DNA of 64,000 nucleotides. Origin: Aporrectodea caliginosa. Lineage: Eukaryota > Annelida > Clitellata > Crassiclitellata > Lumbricidae. Every line of letters begins with the position of its first letter. Position 1 is the stretch's first letter. This document shows positions 36,047-48,188 of the stretch, one piece after another. Made by a program: the position numbers and the translations under genes. The notes under the pieces were generated by a model. That model ran no database searches, was not told where the DNA came from, and saw only the letters and a program-made list of their open reading frames with translations. The DNA is taken from positions 215,480 to 279,479 of the forward strand of contig JACEVL010000421.1 of assembly GCA_020284085.1 (NCBI GenBank), read 5' to 3'.

Positions 36047-36745
36047 GGCATCCGGACGATTGGTCATATGACGATTGGTCATAGGACGATCGGTCATAGG
36101 ACTATTGGTCATAGGCCTATTGGTCATAGGACTATTGGTCATAGGGCCAACCGGTCATAGGTCATATGGGCCATAGGGCCTGTCGGTCATAGGTCCTATC
36201 GGCGATGGGACTATCGAAGGCTATCGATATTAAAACATTTATGGCCTACTAGAACGTCAACATATTTTTCACTACCGTACCTGAATGAAACAGGTGACAA
36301 GGAACGCAGAGATATGAGAATGTTTTCCCGTATGTTCCCACTGCCCGCATGACACGATCTTTCAGGATGCGATACCGCTTGACGCTCGGTTGATCAACGC
36401 CAATGGCACCGATTGTATTTGTCTAAAAACGATCAATGTCCCTAATTGATGCCTTTCATACTTGCGTTAAATACTGGTTAAACGTTCATTATTTCGACCG
36501 AACGTTAAGTTCTTTGAAGTGAGTTGATCCCTATAAGTAATTATCCAAATAAGTTTCTTTATTGGCACTGATTGTATTTGTCTAAAAACGATGAATGCCC
36601 CTTATTGCTGCTTATTTTGCTTTTCAGTGTGTTAAGCTGAAAACTATCCATAGCTAACGACTACAACTAATTATATCGGTTTATTAGCGGCATTTGACCA
36701 ATAGTCCTATGACCAATAGGCTCTATGACCGATCGTCCTAGAACC
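36047..36745. mobile_element. Foldback-type element with GGTCATAGGACTATT arrays (copy 2)
   Basis: GAAAACAC flanks both sides (36039-36046 and 36746-36753), an 8-bp target duplication. The ends GGCATCCGGACGATTGGTCA and the complement of GACCGATCGTCCTAGAACC align as imperfect TIRs. The left arm holds about ten GGTCATAGG-type units and the right arm three in reverse. The interior has a direct repeat around GATTGTATTTGTCTAAAAAC (36413 and 36569). No transposase. Confidence 0.85.
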
Positions 36746-36977
36746 GAAAACACCAAGCACAAAAGGACTGGCAAATGATTTTAAAATTTCTTACAACATT
36801 GACCTCCTCACTAGAGGAGGAACAGAACTACAGGATATTACCACACAAACTGATTAAACCAATAAGATTTCAACCAATAATCAGCGCAGAGAATACTAAA
36901 GCATTTTGTTATTGAAAAAACCAAAGAGACACCAATGTACTGTCGTGAAAATCTACTATCATGCTCTTAATTGGTTT

Positions 36978-37139
36978 CCCCAATAAATGTCACTATTTTC
37001 TTGAGAGATATTTGAAACTCGAACGATTTATATAATCTTGTCATTCGCAAACACAAGCTACGACTTCATTTCTTTCCATGAAAAGCGATCTTCCGTTTGA
37101 ATACACAATTCGTAGGTTTTCTGTAAAAACGTCGTAAGT
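36978..37139 (+). pseudogene. Mab-21/cGAS-like family, 3'-terminal relic
   Basis: AATGTCACTATTTTCTTGAG and GATATTTGAAACTC, then AGCGATCTTCCGTTTGAATA, match the last ~55 codons of copies 1-4 (family pattern HYFLGRHFLA.YLKLR ... LPFE.IIRRF). Nothing upstream of this is recognisable as family sequence, so it is the stub of a lost member lying about 0.6 kb before copy 3. Confidence 0.8.
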
Positions 37140-37715
37140 ATTCCAATACGTTAAAATTGTTTTAGTGTTATCCAGAGTTTTATCTTTATTCTTTATTCTG
37201 TGAACTACGCTGAGGCAGATATAAAAACACTAGTAGCCTAGTAACTTCAGTACATACATGTTGGCCTATTCGTTTATAATCAATCGTGATGGCAGACCGC
37301 AGCCCGTTACAATCGTAACATAGACATGGCCATTAATAATAAAACCCACCGTTATGACCAAAACTAATTTTGCGCAGCTATACCGATTCATCGCCTTAAC
37401 CGTTTGATTAGTAATAGGACTAACCACTTTTGTGCCAACGATACGCAGGTGCCAGAGCCGAGGCATTAAGGGTCATTGTGATTAAACCACTTATCTATAC
37501 GATATATGCATTTGTCGGCGAACGACCAAAAAGTTTAAGAACGCACAAGACAATTAAAAGAATCATCTTTTCCCATATTACGACCACAGGTTGTGATACA
37601 ATTATGGTCGTGACGACGACGATAAATGCTATAATGATGATGATGCTGAAATGATGGTGTCGATGTTGTAAAAATGATGTGATTCAGAAAGGAATTCTTA
37701 TTATTGTCTTTAAGG

Positions 37716-40485
37716 ATGATGGAATACGAAGCTAATAGTCGAGAAGAAATCATATTTTTATCCGATTTAGTTGTTCGATCATGTCAGTTGCTTCCAAGGC
37801 CCAATGCTGAGGTATATGATAGCATATGCTTCCCAGTCACGACCTTATGCAATGAGCCAATAACGTATGCAGCGTATTGTGGCAGCAGTCAGGAGTTCTA
37901 TATCCGGCCGATCAATCCATGCATCGACGACGTTGATGTACTACTATACGATGCTTATCAGTTGGCCGTCATAGAGGACTTTCCAGTTTTTCCAAATGAT
38001 GTGAGTCGATTAGCCGATGAAAGCGTCTGCTACAAAATTGAGCCATATCACAGTTATCCAGGTTTTGTGCGACTTCGAACTTTGGGGGAAATGAATTACA
38101 ATTGGAAATGCAAAAAATATGAATTCATCCATAACACTTTCCCAAACAGATACTTTAAGTTTGATATGGATACTGCTGCAGCTAATTTAGTCACATGGGA
38201 TTTTAGGGGTTCTAGTTATCGCTCAAATACTGTGAGAGGTCCATCAATTAGATGTCAAACTGATACCCGGAGAAGACGTTCTGAACAAGATACCGTTTAT
38301 AGCGTGTGGTGCCCTCAGTGGCCGAAAGAAGCCCAAAATTGGTCGGAACGACCAAGAGATTACGGATGGCCGACGGTTGATACAATTTCCGAAGTTGTAC
38401 AGCGCGGTTGTCATTTTGTATACGTTCAACATCGAGCTTGTAGAAGCGATGACGAACAGTGGAGATTTTCCTTCTCAGTCGCGGAAGTAATTTTACTTCG
38501 CAGTTGGACTCCAATTCAGCAGATTGTCTATCATTTGCTGAGATTCTTCGCAAAAAAAGAATTGATACAAAAGGATTGTCCAAAGGAGGATGAGGTTCTG
38601 TGTTCGTATCATTTAAAGACGCTGATGTTATGGACTTGTGAAGAAATGCCACCAGAATGGTGGAATTCCTGTTCTGTCATTGCGATCTGTTGTGAGTTGT
38701 TTAAAAGCTTTCAAAATGGCTAAAGATACGACACTTTCAGAACTACTTTATCCCTGAAGCAAATATATTTTGTGCACCCTCCAACGCGACAGTGCTTGAC
38801 GAGATTGAAAGAAAACTAAATGAATTTCGCAATTCTGGCATTCTTTGCCGTTGGTTAGAGGAAAATTACATACGGACAATACCTTGCGAATTTGAAAGAG
38901 CAATAAGAAGGATACCACGTTTTGTGGATTGTAGACAGCACCGTACTGATAACAAAAATGCGGAGATAGCCATGTCTTTGGAATGTGCCTTTGGGCTCAC
39001 ATTTACATATTGTCATGCTGCTATTCGTCACATGATGAAAACCGAACTAAAACCAGAAATAGGACATGTTTTAAGGAGTTGCTGTATAGCAAGAAACAGG
39101 TCTTTGTTGACATATGATACAAAATGCCTACATGGGGTACTGCCAATACCGGAGAACGTTTGGTGTCTCAGTTACGTTGACACAACACTGTACAGTTTGA
39201 ATGCTGCATACAGTTTATGCTATGGAGAAATGTCATGGCAGAGCGAACTATTTGTTGAATTAATCAAAGGAATTCCTCTGAAGCCTAAACTCGTAAGGTG
39301 TCAGTATCATAAATTTCCTAAACGATTCACAGCCGAAGTAAGTCAGTTTCTATATTTGCGAGCAGAGGATTTTATGAAGCATTTAACTGGATTAACTAGC
39401 CGTTCACAGTTTCAATTATTGTCTCTAATGTCAAAAGAACATCTTACAGAGGCTTTGCAATGTGATGATTCTCAATCCAACATCATTGCTCCCGCAGCTC
39501 TGGTCTACCTAGCTGCGCTCCATTTTGCAGAATCAGAATACCAAATAGTGATAGACCTCTGCTCAGCAGTTTTGACGAATCAAACGACCCCTACGGAAAA
39601 TGAAACATTGAATGCAGGTTGTTTGTTCTTTATTGACGATGTTGTTAGAATCGTTGGATTGTGTCTGCTTTGGAAGAGGTTTACTGAATATACGAATTTC
39701 AGTAGGAGACCGATTTATCTCGATCTACGTGTAACACCAGAGGTGTTTGCTCGCCATTTGACAGCCATATCCACCGAAAGAATATCCAAACAGCAACAAC
39801 TGAATCCTGATCTGCCTTCATCATCATTGCCTTTAGACCAGCTTCTGTTGATTTTAACAAAGCAAAAGTTCTGCACATCGATGAAATCAAATATTCGTTT
39901 CAATGCAATCAGAAGGTGTGTCTATCGCAGAACGGCTTCAGTGACAGAAAATGCAAGTTTAAATGTGGATCCTTTGATTGTCAAAGACAAATTTATTGAT
40001 GCTCTGATGGAATTTGCTTTAGAAAATATGACATCATTCTGTAATGAAATTTATGAAGACTGCGACAGCCAGTGTAGCACAGTTGAGTGTTATCGTGCTT
40101 TTTACCTTTACAACTCTCGCCAATATGATAAAGTGGTGGATTTATGTGAACGAATTCTGCGGAAGCCTGATATGCAGAGCGACTTGAAGGAGTTTGCATT
40201 TGCGAATGTTTTGTTGTTGCCACCGTTTGACTCTTTTTTTGATGGAGATGTACAATCTTTGCTTGGCTTTTACACACTCTTTTATTATTTATCACCTCTT
40301 AATGGCAATTTGAAGCAATTCAAGGTAACACCCGATTCAACGTTTGACCACGTATTTGCTGGATACGTCTACACTGGGGAGTATTCGCTTTCATGTTCTC
40401 TTGTTTTCTCACCCTGTTAAATGTCACTATTTTCTTGGAAGACATTTTCTTGCAAGGTATTTGAAACTCAGATGTTGTATGGACT
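37716..40485 (+). pseudogene. Mab-21/cGAS-like protein, copy 3 (two frameshifts, truncated)
   Basis: The ATG at 37716 directly follows an acceptor-like TTGTCTTTAAG/G. The first frame (to 38723) holds the NTase motif CGSSQEFYIRP (about residues 55-65) and DDVD (about 71-74), which match the GS...DxD metal-binding signature of cGAS/Mab-21 enzymes, then WCPQWPKEAQNW, WRFSFSVAEVILLRSW and YHLKTLMLWTCEE. A one-base deletion in the A-run at 38700-38708 shifts the frame. The second frame (used as 38792-40420) continues with FQNYFIPEAN and the whole helical C-terminal region, including CYRAFYLYNSRQYDKVVDLC. A 2-bp deletion near 40408 ends it, and homology stops at about 40485 before the conserved RRFLL terminus. 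Active-site residues are kept; the protein cannot be made as one chain without recoding. Confidence 0.85.
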
Positions 40486-41909
40486 GCACACAGCTAAAAA
40501 GTGACTTTTTGGTCACATGACAGTGAAATGTCATTTCATTGATTCATTCCATGCACCAATAAATACCTGTTTGCTGCATTCAAAATGTATAGGCACCCCA
40601 AACTTAGTTTGATTTAGCTATAGCTGTTGAGCGTCACTATAGTATACATAGTACAGCGTACAGTGACGATCAAGTATTTTTCTCAGTATTTTGAAATTCA
40701 GACAGAGACGACCACTCACTTAGTCAACTTGGAATCTGAATCGAACTACCTGCTTTCACGGCAACACATCCATTTAGTTCGCTACCAGAAGAAGAAAGGT
40801 TAAGTCTTTTATAGCTTTAACCAAGATCCACATAATACTAAAGTTATTCAACTGAAGCGTCCGGACATTTGTACCGTGAACTTTGAGCTTCTCCATGACG
40901 CCGAGAGCTAAGCAGGTAAACTGGCCTCAACAAAACATCGACCTCTAAACGGCTTTGGGGGCAACGTCTTATGGCTGGTTCAGACGTAAATTTCGTCAGA
41001 CTACCCATTGCAATCGGTGAAAACTGGACCTTAGACTGAAAACTCTTGCGTAGCGTAAGTTTTATATCCGTACAGGCTATTGTCCATAAATCTAATAGTT
41101 TACATTTATGATAATAATGATAATAATATTTTTATTGAAACAATCCGGTTGACAAACCGCAACCGGTTACAGTGTACATTTTTGCAAATGAAACAATTCA
41201 CAAGAACACAAATGACAGAAGACATAAATCTTAACTACTAGCAGAACAGACATCCTGCAATACACGGAGCTAATAGCAGCCTACAAAGCATGTCCGCTTT
41301 CGGTCTCGATCTCGGTACCTCTCGCTCTCTATGCCAGTGTGTTATCCAATGCGCTATCGGGCACTGGATAATTTGCTCACAATTAAGTTCCCTTTAAATT
41401 CGACAACAAAATGAAATCGTGGTGACATGCGTAATGAAAGAGGTACGTTTCAGCTTATAGGCCTATAATTATTATCTTTAGACCCCCTAATATAGATATT
41501 ATAATATACACAGAAGAAGAAGATGTGAAGAAGAGCACGAAGCGGAAAATACTATAGAAAAACGTGTCGGCCTACATTTTAAATTTACAAAATCAAATTC
41601 ATAATCTTCTTTTATGGCAGCGCACCAATGATCCCATCATATTTAAGAGAGATGTTTCTGCCGATTTCAACTCAGTCAGTTCGATGGTCGCTTCGTTCTT
41701 CCTCTCAGGAGGTCGTCTCGTTCCTCGTTACCACACCACAACACGAGTACACTGTGCACTCTCGCACGTTGGTCCATCCCTTTAGAACAGTCTTCTCGTT
41801 GACTAGGGAGCTTCGTCTTTAAACTCTGCTCAAGTTACTAAGTAAGTTACTAAGTTACTATTTTGTCGCTGTGTTTCGACGCACTTGTAAAGGTCACTTA
41901 CAGTTACTG
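40486..41909. other. Intergenic with one interspersed repeat
   Basis: A repeat shared with 30700-30935 lies at about 41130-41360 (ACAATTCACAAGAACACAAA). The rest has no recognised feature. Confidence 0.4.
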
Positions 41910-42611
41910 TAGGGCTCACCATCAGAACAATCTAGTATCGTTCGATACCGTTCCGCTATCACCGTAAACGTCTCTGTTTCGATGTCACCTCAACGATTAA
42001 AGTACAAAACAACACGCTTTCCAACATGTAAAAATTCATTTTCTATTATTTTTATGTTACACTTTACAACTCGACAAAAACATTTAACGTTAATAATTAT
42101 TTGTGTGAAATATTGTTCTTCAAAGCTGATATTCACAATGCCCGCCATTTGAATAGACTAGTTGGCTATTAAAATCGTATCATCTCCTGCACAGCGCAAC
42201 GGCTGTCTTTTCCTTTTGACAAACTTGTGAAATGTTTGGCTATCCAGATCGAAGTTCATCGTCACCTGAAGTTCTGATTTTATAAGCGTAGGATATGGCC
42301 TAAGCGCTATAGGCCTAGCCTCTATTGCAGAATGTAGACCTCGATCTAGTTAGCCACACTCTTAAGATTGCATTGTACCGGGAATTTGCAACTTTTGTGC
42401 AGTGCTGCATTAAGCCTGCGTGTTGTGATGTTTCTTTTTTTACTTTATCATTATATTTTTGTCAAATTAAAGTAGCAAATTCTACGTATTTAATTGATAA
42501 AAAATGCATTCCGGGACGTTTCATGGTCCCGGAATGGACGTGACCGCGACATTGGACATTTTTATCAATTCCGGGACTGTCCCGGGCAATCCGGGACATA
42601 TGGTCACCCTA
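41910..42611. mobile_element. hAT-like MITE, 0.7 kb
   Basis: The left end TAGGGCTCACCAT and right end ATGGTCACCCTA are inverted with two mismatches. The flanks AGTTACTG (41902-41909) and AGTTAGTG (42612-42619) form an 8-bp target duplication with one mismatch. The right subterminal region (CCGGGACTGTCCCGGGCAAT) is typical of a widespread hAT-like MITE type. No transposase. Confidence 0.75.
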
Positions 42612-43134
42612 AGTTAGTGTCTTTACACCCACTCTGCACGTAGAGCATTGTATAATGCCGCAGCCTTACGAAGATCAACCTAAATGATTAAAACAATACC
42701 TCCCCCCTCCCATCAATGCATTGTTTACCAGTCAAAAGCCACTTGCGCGCGTTTTCTCAAAGCATTTTGTTCGCATAAATAAACATATGCTCACATTTAA
42801 ATGGTATATCTAACATTCTAAATGTAGAGCATCCATATGTTTGAAGCCGGCCTCGTGGGAGACGCCACGGCCGGACCTCAAACCGGAGGGTCCCGGTGGG
42901 CAGTCAATTGTTAAGGTATAGTTTGACCGTTGTTGGGGCTCGTAGGGTCTACCTTGAGTAAGAGATAACTTCTATAGCGACATATTGCACTGAAATCCCC
43001 AATTTACTACTCATGGTGATCGCGGAACTACGATGACTAAAACAACGAAAATGCTGCTGATGATAATTTGATGGCATTGTTGATGGAATTGATAACGTTG
43101 AAATTGCAATTGAAACCTGTCATTTTCATTTAAG

Positions 43135-46093
43135 ATGATGGAAAATGTGGGAAAATTGAAGGAGACAATTGTATCTGAATTCATTATTGGCACATGCCAG
43201 TTGCTTCCAAAACCACGTGATACTCTTTCCGAACCTGTCCATTGTAGAAACGGCTATGGCATACGTTGTGGCAGCACTGGGGAGTTCTATATACGACCGT
43301 TGCATTCATCCGTCAACGATGTTGATGAATTAATGGTTCGCTATAGTGATTTGGTTTTCACAGAAGACATCCCAGTGATGCCAATTGATGTGAGTCGCTT
43401 ACACGATACGATCGAATGCTACAGGATTGAGCCATGCCTCGGGTATCCAGGTTTTGTTCGACTTCGACGTATGGGGGAAATGAATTATAGCTGGAAACGC
43501 AAGAGATACGAATTTAGCAATACAACTTGTAAAAATCACTATATTACAATCGATATAGCTGCTACAGCTGCTCGTCGCCAGACTTCTAACAGTCTTTGTG
43601 GGCAAATATATACTGCGAATGGTCCGGCACTTTCGTCTCACAATAACCAAGAGCATCTGCCGAATGATAACATCGAATGCGTTAGGTACCATCAGTTGCT
43701 TAAAGAAGCCCAAAGTTGGTCAAAAGATCACGCATTACAGACGACTGATACCTCAGTATTGGTACAACATGACTATCGTATTGTATACGTTCGAGATCCT
43801 GCATTCAGAGACGATGACAAAGATTACGAGGGATATGATTTCGTTACAAGTATCTGGTGCCCTCAGTGGCCTAAGGAAGCCCTACATTGGCCTAAACGAC
43901 TTAGAAATTACGGATGGCCTACGACTGATACAATTTTCGAAGTTGTTCAGAATGGTTGCCATGTTGTTTACACTCAGCATCGCGATTGTAGAGATGATGG
44001 ATCTCAGTTCAGATATTCATTTTCAGTCGCAGAAGTAATGTTACTTCGGAAGTGCACTCAGGTTCAACAGATTGCCTATCATTTGCTGAGACTCTTCGCA
44101 AAGAAAGAACTGATACAAAAGGATTGTCCAAAGGAAGAAGAGGTTCTCTGTACATATCATTTAAAGACGCTGATGCTATGGACTTGTGAAGAGATGTCAC
44201 CTGAATGGTGGAATTCCTCTTCTGTTATTGCGATCTGCTGTGAGTTGTTACAAAAAGCTTTCGGAATGGCAAAAGAGGAGATACTTTCCGAACTATTTCA
44301 TTCCTCAGGCAAATTTATATCATGATCCATTGAACTCGACAATGCTGGACAAGATTGAAAGACAGTTGAATAAATTTTGCAAATCTGACATTCTTTGTAA
44401 TTGGTTCAAGGAAAATCACGTACAGTGGTTCACTGGGACACAATTCAAAGTTTTGGATTGTGAAAGATACATGCAAAACCTCCCTGAGTTTAGGAAAACG
44501 TTTCAGTCAAAATTATTGGATTCATTTTTCTCGGAAAAGTTTAAGTTTTGTAATCTCTACAATCGAAAATTATTTAATCCTGATGCAGTTCAACCGAGAT
44601 CCATTTTAAGTCACATGCGTGGTTTGAGGACAAATGCTTTTTTACAAAACAAAGACATGTCATTTCTACCAATACCAGCTGACGTATCGTGTTTAACATT
44701 CTTTGATAAAACGGTGTATTGCTTGTTTACTGCATGTAGTTTAGGTTATGGAGAAATATCATGGGATGGCGACCTATTCGAATATGTCAAAGGACTTTAC
44801 TGTAAATCTAAAATTGTAGGGTGTCAATATCATATATTTCCTGAACCTGTAACGGCAGAAAGAAGTCAGCAGCAATTTTTGCGAGCACAGGATTTGATGG
44901 AAAATATAACTGGGTCTAATTATAGCCCATCAGAATTTCAACTGTTATCTCTGATGTCGAAAGAATTTCTCAGAAAGAGTTTGGAATGTGATGATTCCCA
45001 ATCCAACATAATTGCTCCTGCAGCTTTCGTCTACCTGGCTGGCCTCCATTTTGCAACGGCAGAATACCAAATGGCAATAGACCTCTGCTTAGCTGTCTTG
45101 ATGGATCAAACCATCCACATGGAAACTGAAATACTGAATGCAGGTTGTTTATTCTTTATTGATGATGTTGTTAGGTTCGTTGGATTTTATCTGCTTTGCA
45201 AGAAGTTTAATGAAAAAAAGAAATTTACTGGAAGACAGATTTATCTCGATCTTCGTCTTTCGGTAAAGGTGTTTGCTTACTATTTGACAGTAGCATCTGC
45301 TGAAAGAATTTCTAAACAATTTGAACTAGATCCTGATTTACCTGCGTCGGCTTTTCCTTGCGACCATTATTTGCATGCTTTGGCAAAAAGAAAGTCATGT
45401 ATTCTTATGAAATCATGCACTTGCCTGAAAACTGTCAGGCGATGTGTATATCGCAGAACGGAATCACTGACAAGAAATACGAATTTCAGTGTGAACCCTC
45501 TGATTTTAACTGAAAAGATAATTGATTATCTAACAGAATATGCTTTCGATAATATGATTTCTTACTACAGTGTGATCCGCAAAGATTTTGGCATCCAGTG
45601 CAACACAGGTGACTGCTATCGTGCTTTGTACCTTTACAAGTGTCGCCAATACAATGAAGTGTTACATTTATGTGAACGAATTCTTCATGAGCCTGATCTT
45701 CAGACCGATCTGAAGAAACGTGCATTTGCGAATGTTTTGGTGATGCCACCGCTTGACTCGTTTTTCGATGAAGACGTACGGTCGTTGGTGGGACTTCATA
45801 CACTGTTTTATTTCTTATCACCCCTGTATGACGATTTCAGGAAATTTAAGTTTGCTGGGAATATTTTTGACGAAAATGTGCACATTGACTCTCTTGAGAG
45901 GCATTACACTGTAACAAGTTTTCATTTTCTTGGAAGACATTTTCTTGCGAGATATTTGAAACTCAGATGTTATATCGACTATAATTACCCCTGTGAAAAA
46001 GCATTGGATGAATTTGCTGCAATGAAGAGCAGACTTCCGTTTGAACATATCATTCGCCGGTTTCTTCTGCAACGACATCGTAAAATTCATTAA
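43135..46093 (+). CDS. Mab-21/cGAS-like protein, copy 4 (best preserved; one +1 frameshift)
   Basis: The start ATG directly follows TTTTCATTTAAG, an acceptor-like sequence also found in copies 2 and 3. The first frame (43135-44325) carries CGSTGEFYIRP (residues 45-55) and NDVDEL (61-66), the NTase catalytic signature, then WCPQWPKEALHWP, FRYSFSVAEVMLLRK, and YHLKTLMLWTCEE. An extra A in the run at 44251-44258 shifts the frame, and the second frame (effective from about 44255 to 46093) continues with YFPNYFIPQANLYH and the complete C-terminal region, ending in PFEHIIRRFLL and a TAA. CYRALYLYKCRQYNEVLHLC (about 45613) is a TPR-like hairpin. The first frame also has a degenerate tandem copy of the CPQWP...QHR segment (43690-43830 against 43855-43995). 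By family this would make or sense nucleotide second messengers in innate immunity; that is inference. An assembly error in the A-run could restore a single frame. Confidence 0.87.
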
Positions 46094-46720
46094 TAATCAC
46101 AGAATTTTATTAGGTAAAAACCAAGCGCTGTTTTTCAGTAGAACTGCTTTTGTCTCTAATGTACAGCCTAAGGCTTTAAATAATTTCTGAAGTATCTGCT
46201 AGGAATGGTATTCAACTGTCTAAATTGTTTGAGATTCTTTAAAATGTACGCATTGTAGTAGTGCAAAATCAGGGCATAGGCAATATTCACGACTCCGGAA
46301 CATTGACCAATTCAAGGTCAATTACCATCTGTTCAGCTAAAACATCGCAATGGGCAGAATTACATCCGCACAGAAATTCTTTGATATCGGTGCAAGTTCT
46401 TGATACATCATCAGTGGAAACTTTTATACTGATTATTTAGGAGACTGTACGTTTGGCTTCCCCTTGTAACGTTGACTGAAATTTGATGTTCAAACATTTT
46501 ATTATACACTGTTTTGCCTTGGTTAACAGTTACACTCGAGAACTAAGAGATTTGCTGTTATAACGGATGAAAATTTGACGATCTGAATTCTTTATTTGGT
46601 CTCATGACAAAATTTGCTATGGCGTCAGAAGTTATAATCCTAAAATGGAAAAGAAAAAGGGCCACATCGCTTTTGAAAGGCTCTTGCTGATAGAAGCGCT
46701 TTATAAATGGCCAAATACAA
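46094..46720. other. 3' flank of copy 4, no feature recognised
   Basis: AT-rich non-coding sequence. Confidence 0.4.
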
Positions 46721-47064
46721 TGTATGTATGACATTGTATGTATGTATGTATGTATGTATGTATGTATGTATGTATGTATGTATGTATGTATGAGCACTTG
46801 TTCATTCATTCATTCATTCATTCATTTAAGATATTTATATAGCGCTCCCTTCAAGACTTGTTATAGCGCCCCTTCAAGATTTCTACTCAGAGGCGCTCCC
46901 GACTGCAGCGCGGACACTGAATCGGAGTTTCACGCCGAAGCGCATGAGCAATTGCGATTGAAGGACTTGCCTCGGGGTCCCTACGCGGCGGCTTGAGGTA
47001 GATTCGAACCCGCAACCCTCCGGCTGCAAGGCACCGAACATATCCCTACACCGCTGCTCCCCAC
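46721..47064 (-). mobile_element. tRNA-derived SINE, - copy
   Basis: Read on the minus strand, it starts near 47064 with GTGGGGAGCAGCGGTGTAGG, has a B box at 47000-47010 (GGTTCGAATCT) and the same body as the + copy at 33769. It ends in an (ATGA)n and then a (CATA)n tail (46721-46827). The two tails in series suggest tail turnover or a partial duplication of the 3' end (two versions of CTTGAAGGGGCGC, at about 46849 and 46872). Confidence 0.9.
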
Positions 47065-47394
47065 AATACAAAAATACAATACAATACATCGTTAATTAAA
47101 ACTGAGCGTATGACATCAGCTTTTCATAAATGCTGCATCAAGTCCGAGGGGTCGTCAAGATGTAGCGTTTGAAGAATAACTGGATTCTGGGAGACTATAG
47201 CAGGAAAATAGACCGAAGATCTAAAAGGTCTGCTGAGGGGGACAGCTGACGGCTATGTAGACGCGGTGCATTATATTCTCTCACTGAATGTTGGCTACCC
47301 AGCATCATAAAGGCTGTTTAATAGTATGCCTCAGTCACGTAATGGGCGTAAAATAAATTTGTGAATGAATGAATGAATGAATAACAATGTATAC

Positions 47395-47950
47395 ATTATG
47401 TGCATATCCACAAAGCATGCATGTGGTCCACTTTGCCAGAGAAGAGAGAAACAGAGTGTCATGATCAGGCCTCAGTAATGCATCGAACTTCAAACAAAGC
47501 TTTGCAACATTGTGAAAAGACGAATGCGAAGAAGAAGAGTGCGAGGAGGAAGAAGAGGAACATTCCTTTACTCTATCCTCTATCACTTGTTAGCGACTCC
47601 ATGTGTTCACCCCCCCCCTCATTCTCTGTCGTCGACACTGTACAGTCAGTGCATTCATTATTACTGGTTTGGTTAGGGATGCAAGTGTGGCGAAATGTCA
47701 AACAACTACTGGCGGGGATTTGTTTGACAGTACAAATTCACGTGCTAGCGGCTTGCTTGAAGAATTCCATTTGTGTCGTACTGTGTCGTCATGGGCCGAA
47801 GCATTTGTCGAAATAATAATAATTGTACAGAAGCTACCGTGAGTACATGACTCGCGTCAAACAAGAGGTCAGTGTTCAAATCCCTTTCAGGGCAAAAGTT
47901 TATTTTGGCAGAAGAGGATTTCATTGATACATACTAGTACGCCTAGTTTC
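47395..47950 (+). repeat. Repeat family R, copy 4
   Basis: Shares GTCCACTTTGCCAGAGA and the following blocks with 15940-16560 and 17920-18600, including GCTAGCGGCTTG and the ACATGACTC/CAAGAGGTCA end. A weak charged reading (KTNAKKKSARRKKR) corresponds to the EEKNAKKND stretch of copy 2. Confidence 0.7.
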
Positions 47951-48188
47951 GATAAGCCAGACTGCCCTTTGAACAGACCTGCATACAGTGCATAGTCAAA
48001 GGATCAAGTGCCAAATAAGTAAGCTTCGATCGGCTTTGACCGATGCGACTTTACAAGTTGTATTTTGAAGCACGAATTTAGTAAAGTCACACTTTTAAAT
48101 GAATAAAATTCAGTAAAATAGAAAGTCTTCATCTGTTTTAAATATTATGGATCGTCCGACTTCTAAGACAAAAGTAGGTCTATGCATC

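Noticed and set aside
38700..38710. Canonical -1 ribosomal frameshift site in copy 3
   Set aside because: TTTAAAA is present, but the zero frame reads TTT AAA AGC and not T TTA AAA, so the heptamer is out of register; copy 4 needs +1 at the same place.
38723..38792. Intron between the two frames of copy 3
   Set aside because: The alignment with copies 2 and 4 is continuous there; only one base differs in length, so there is no intron to remove.
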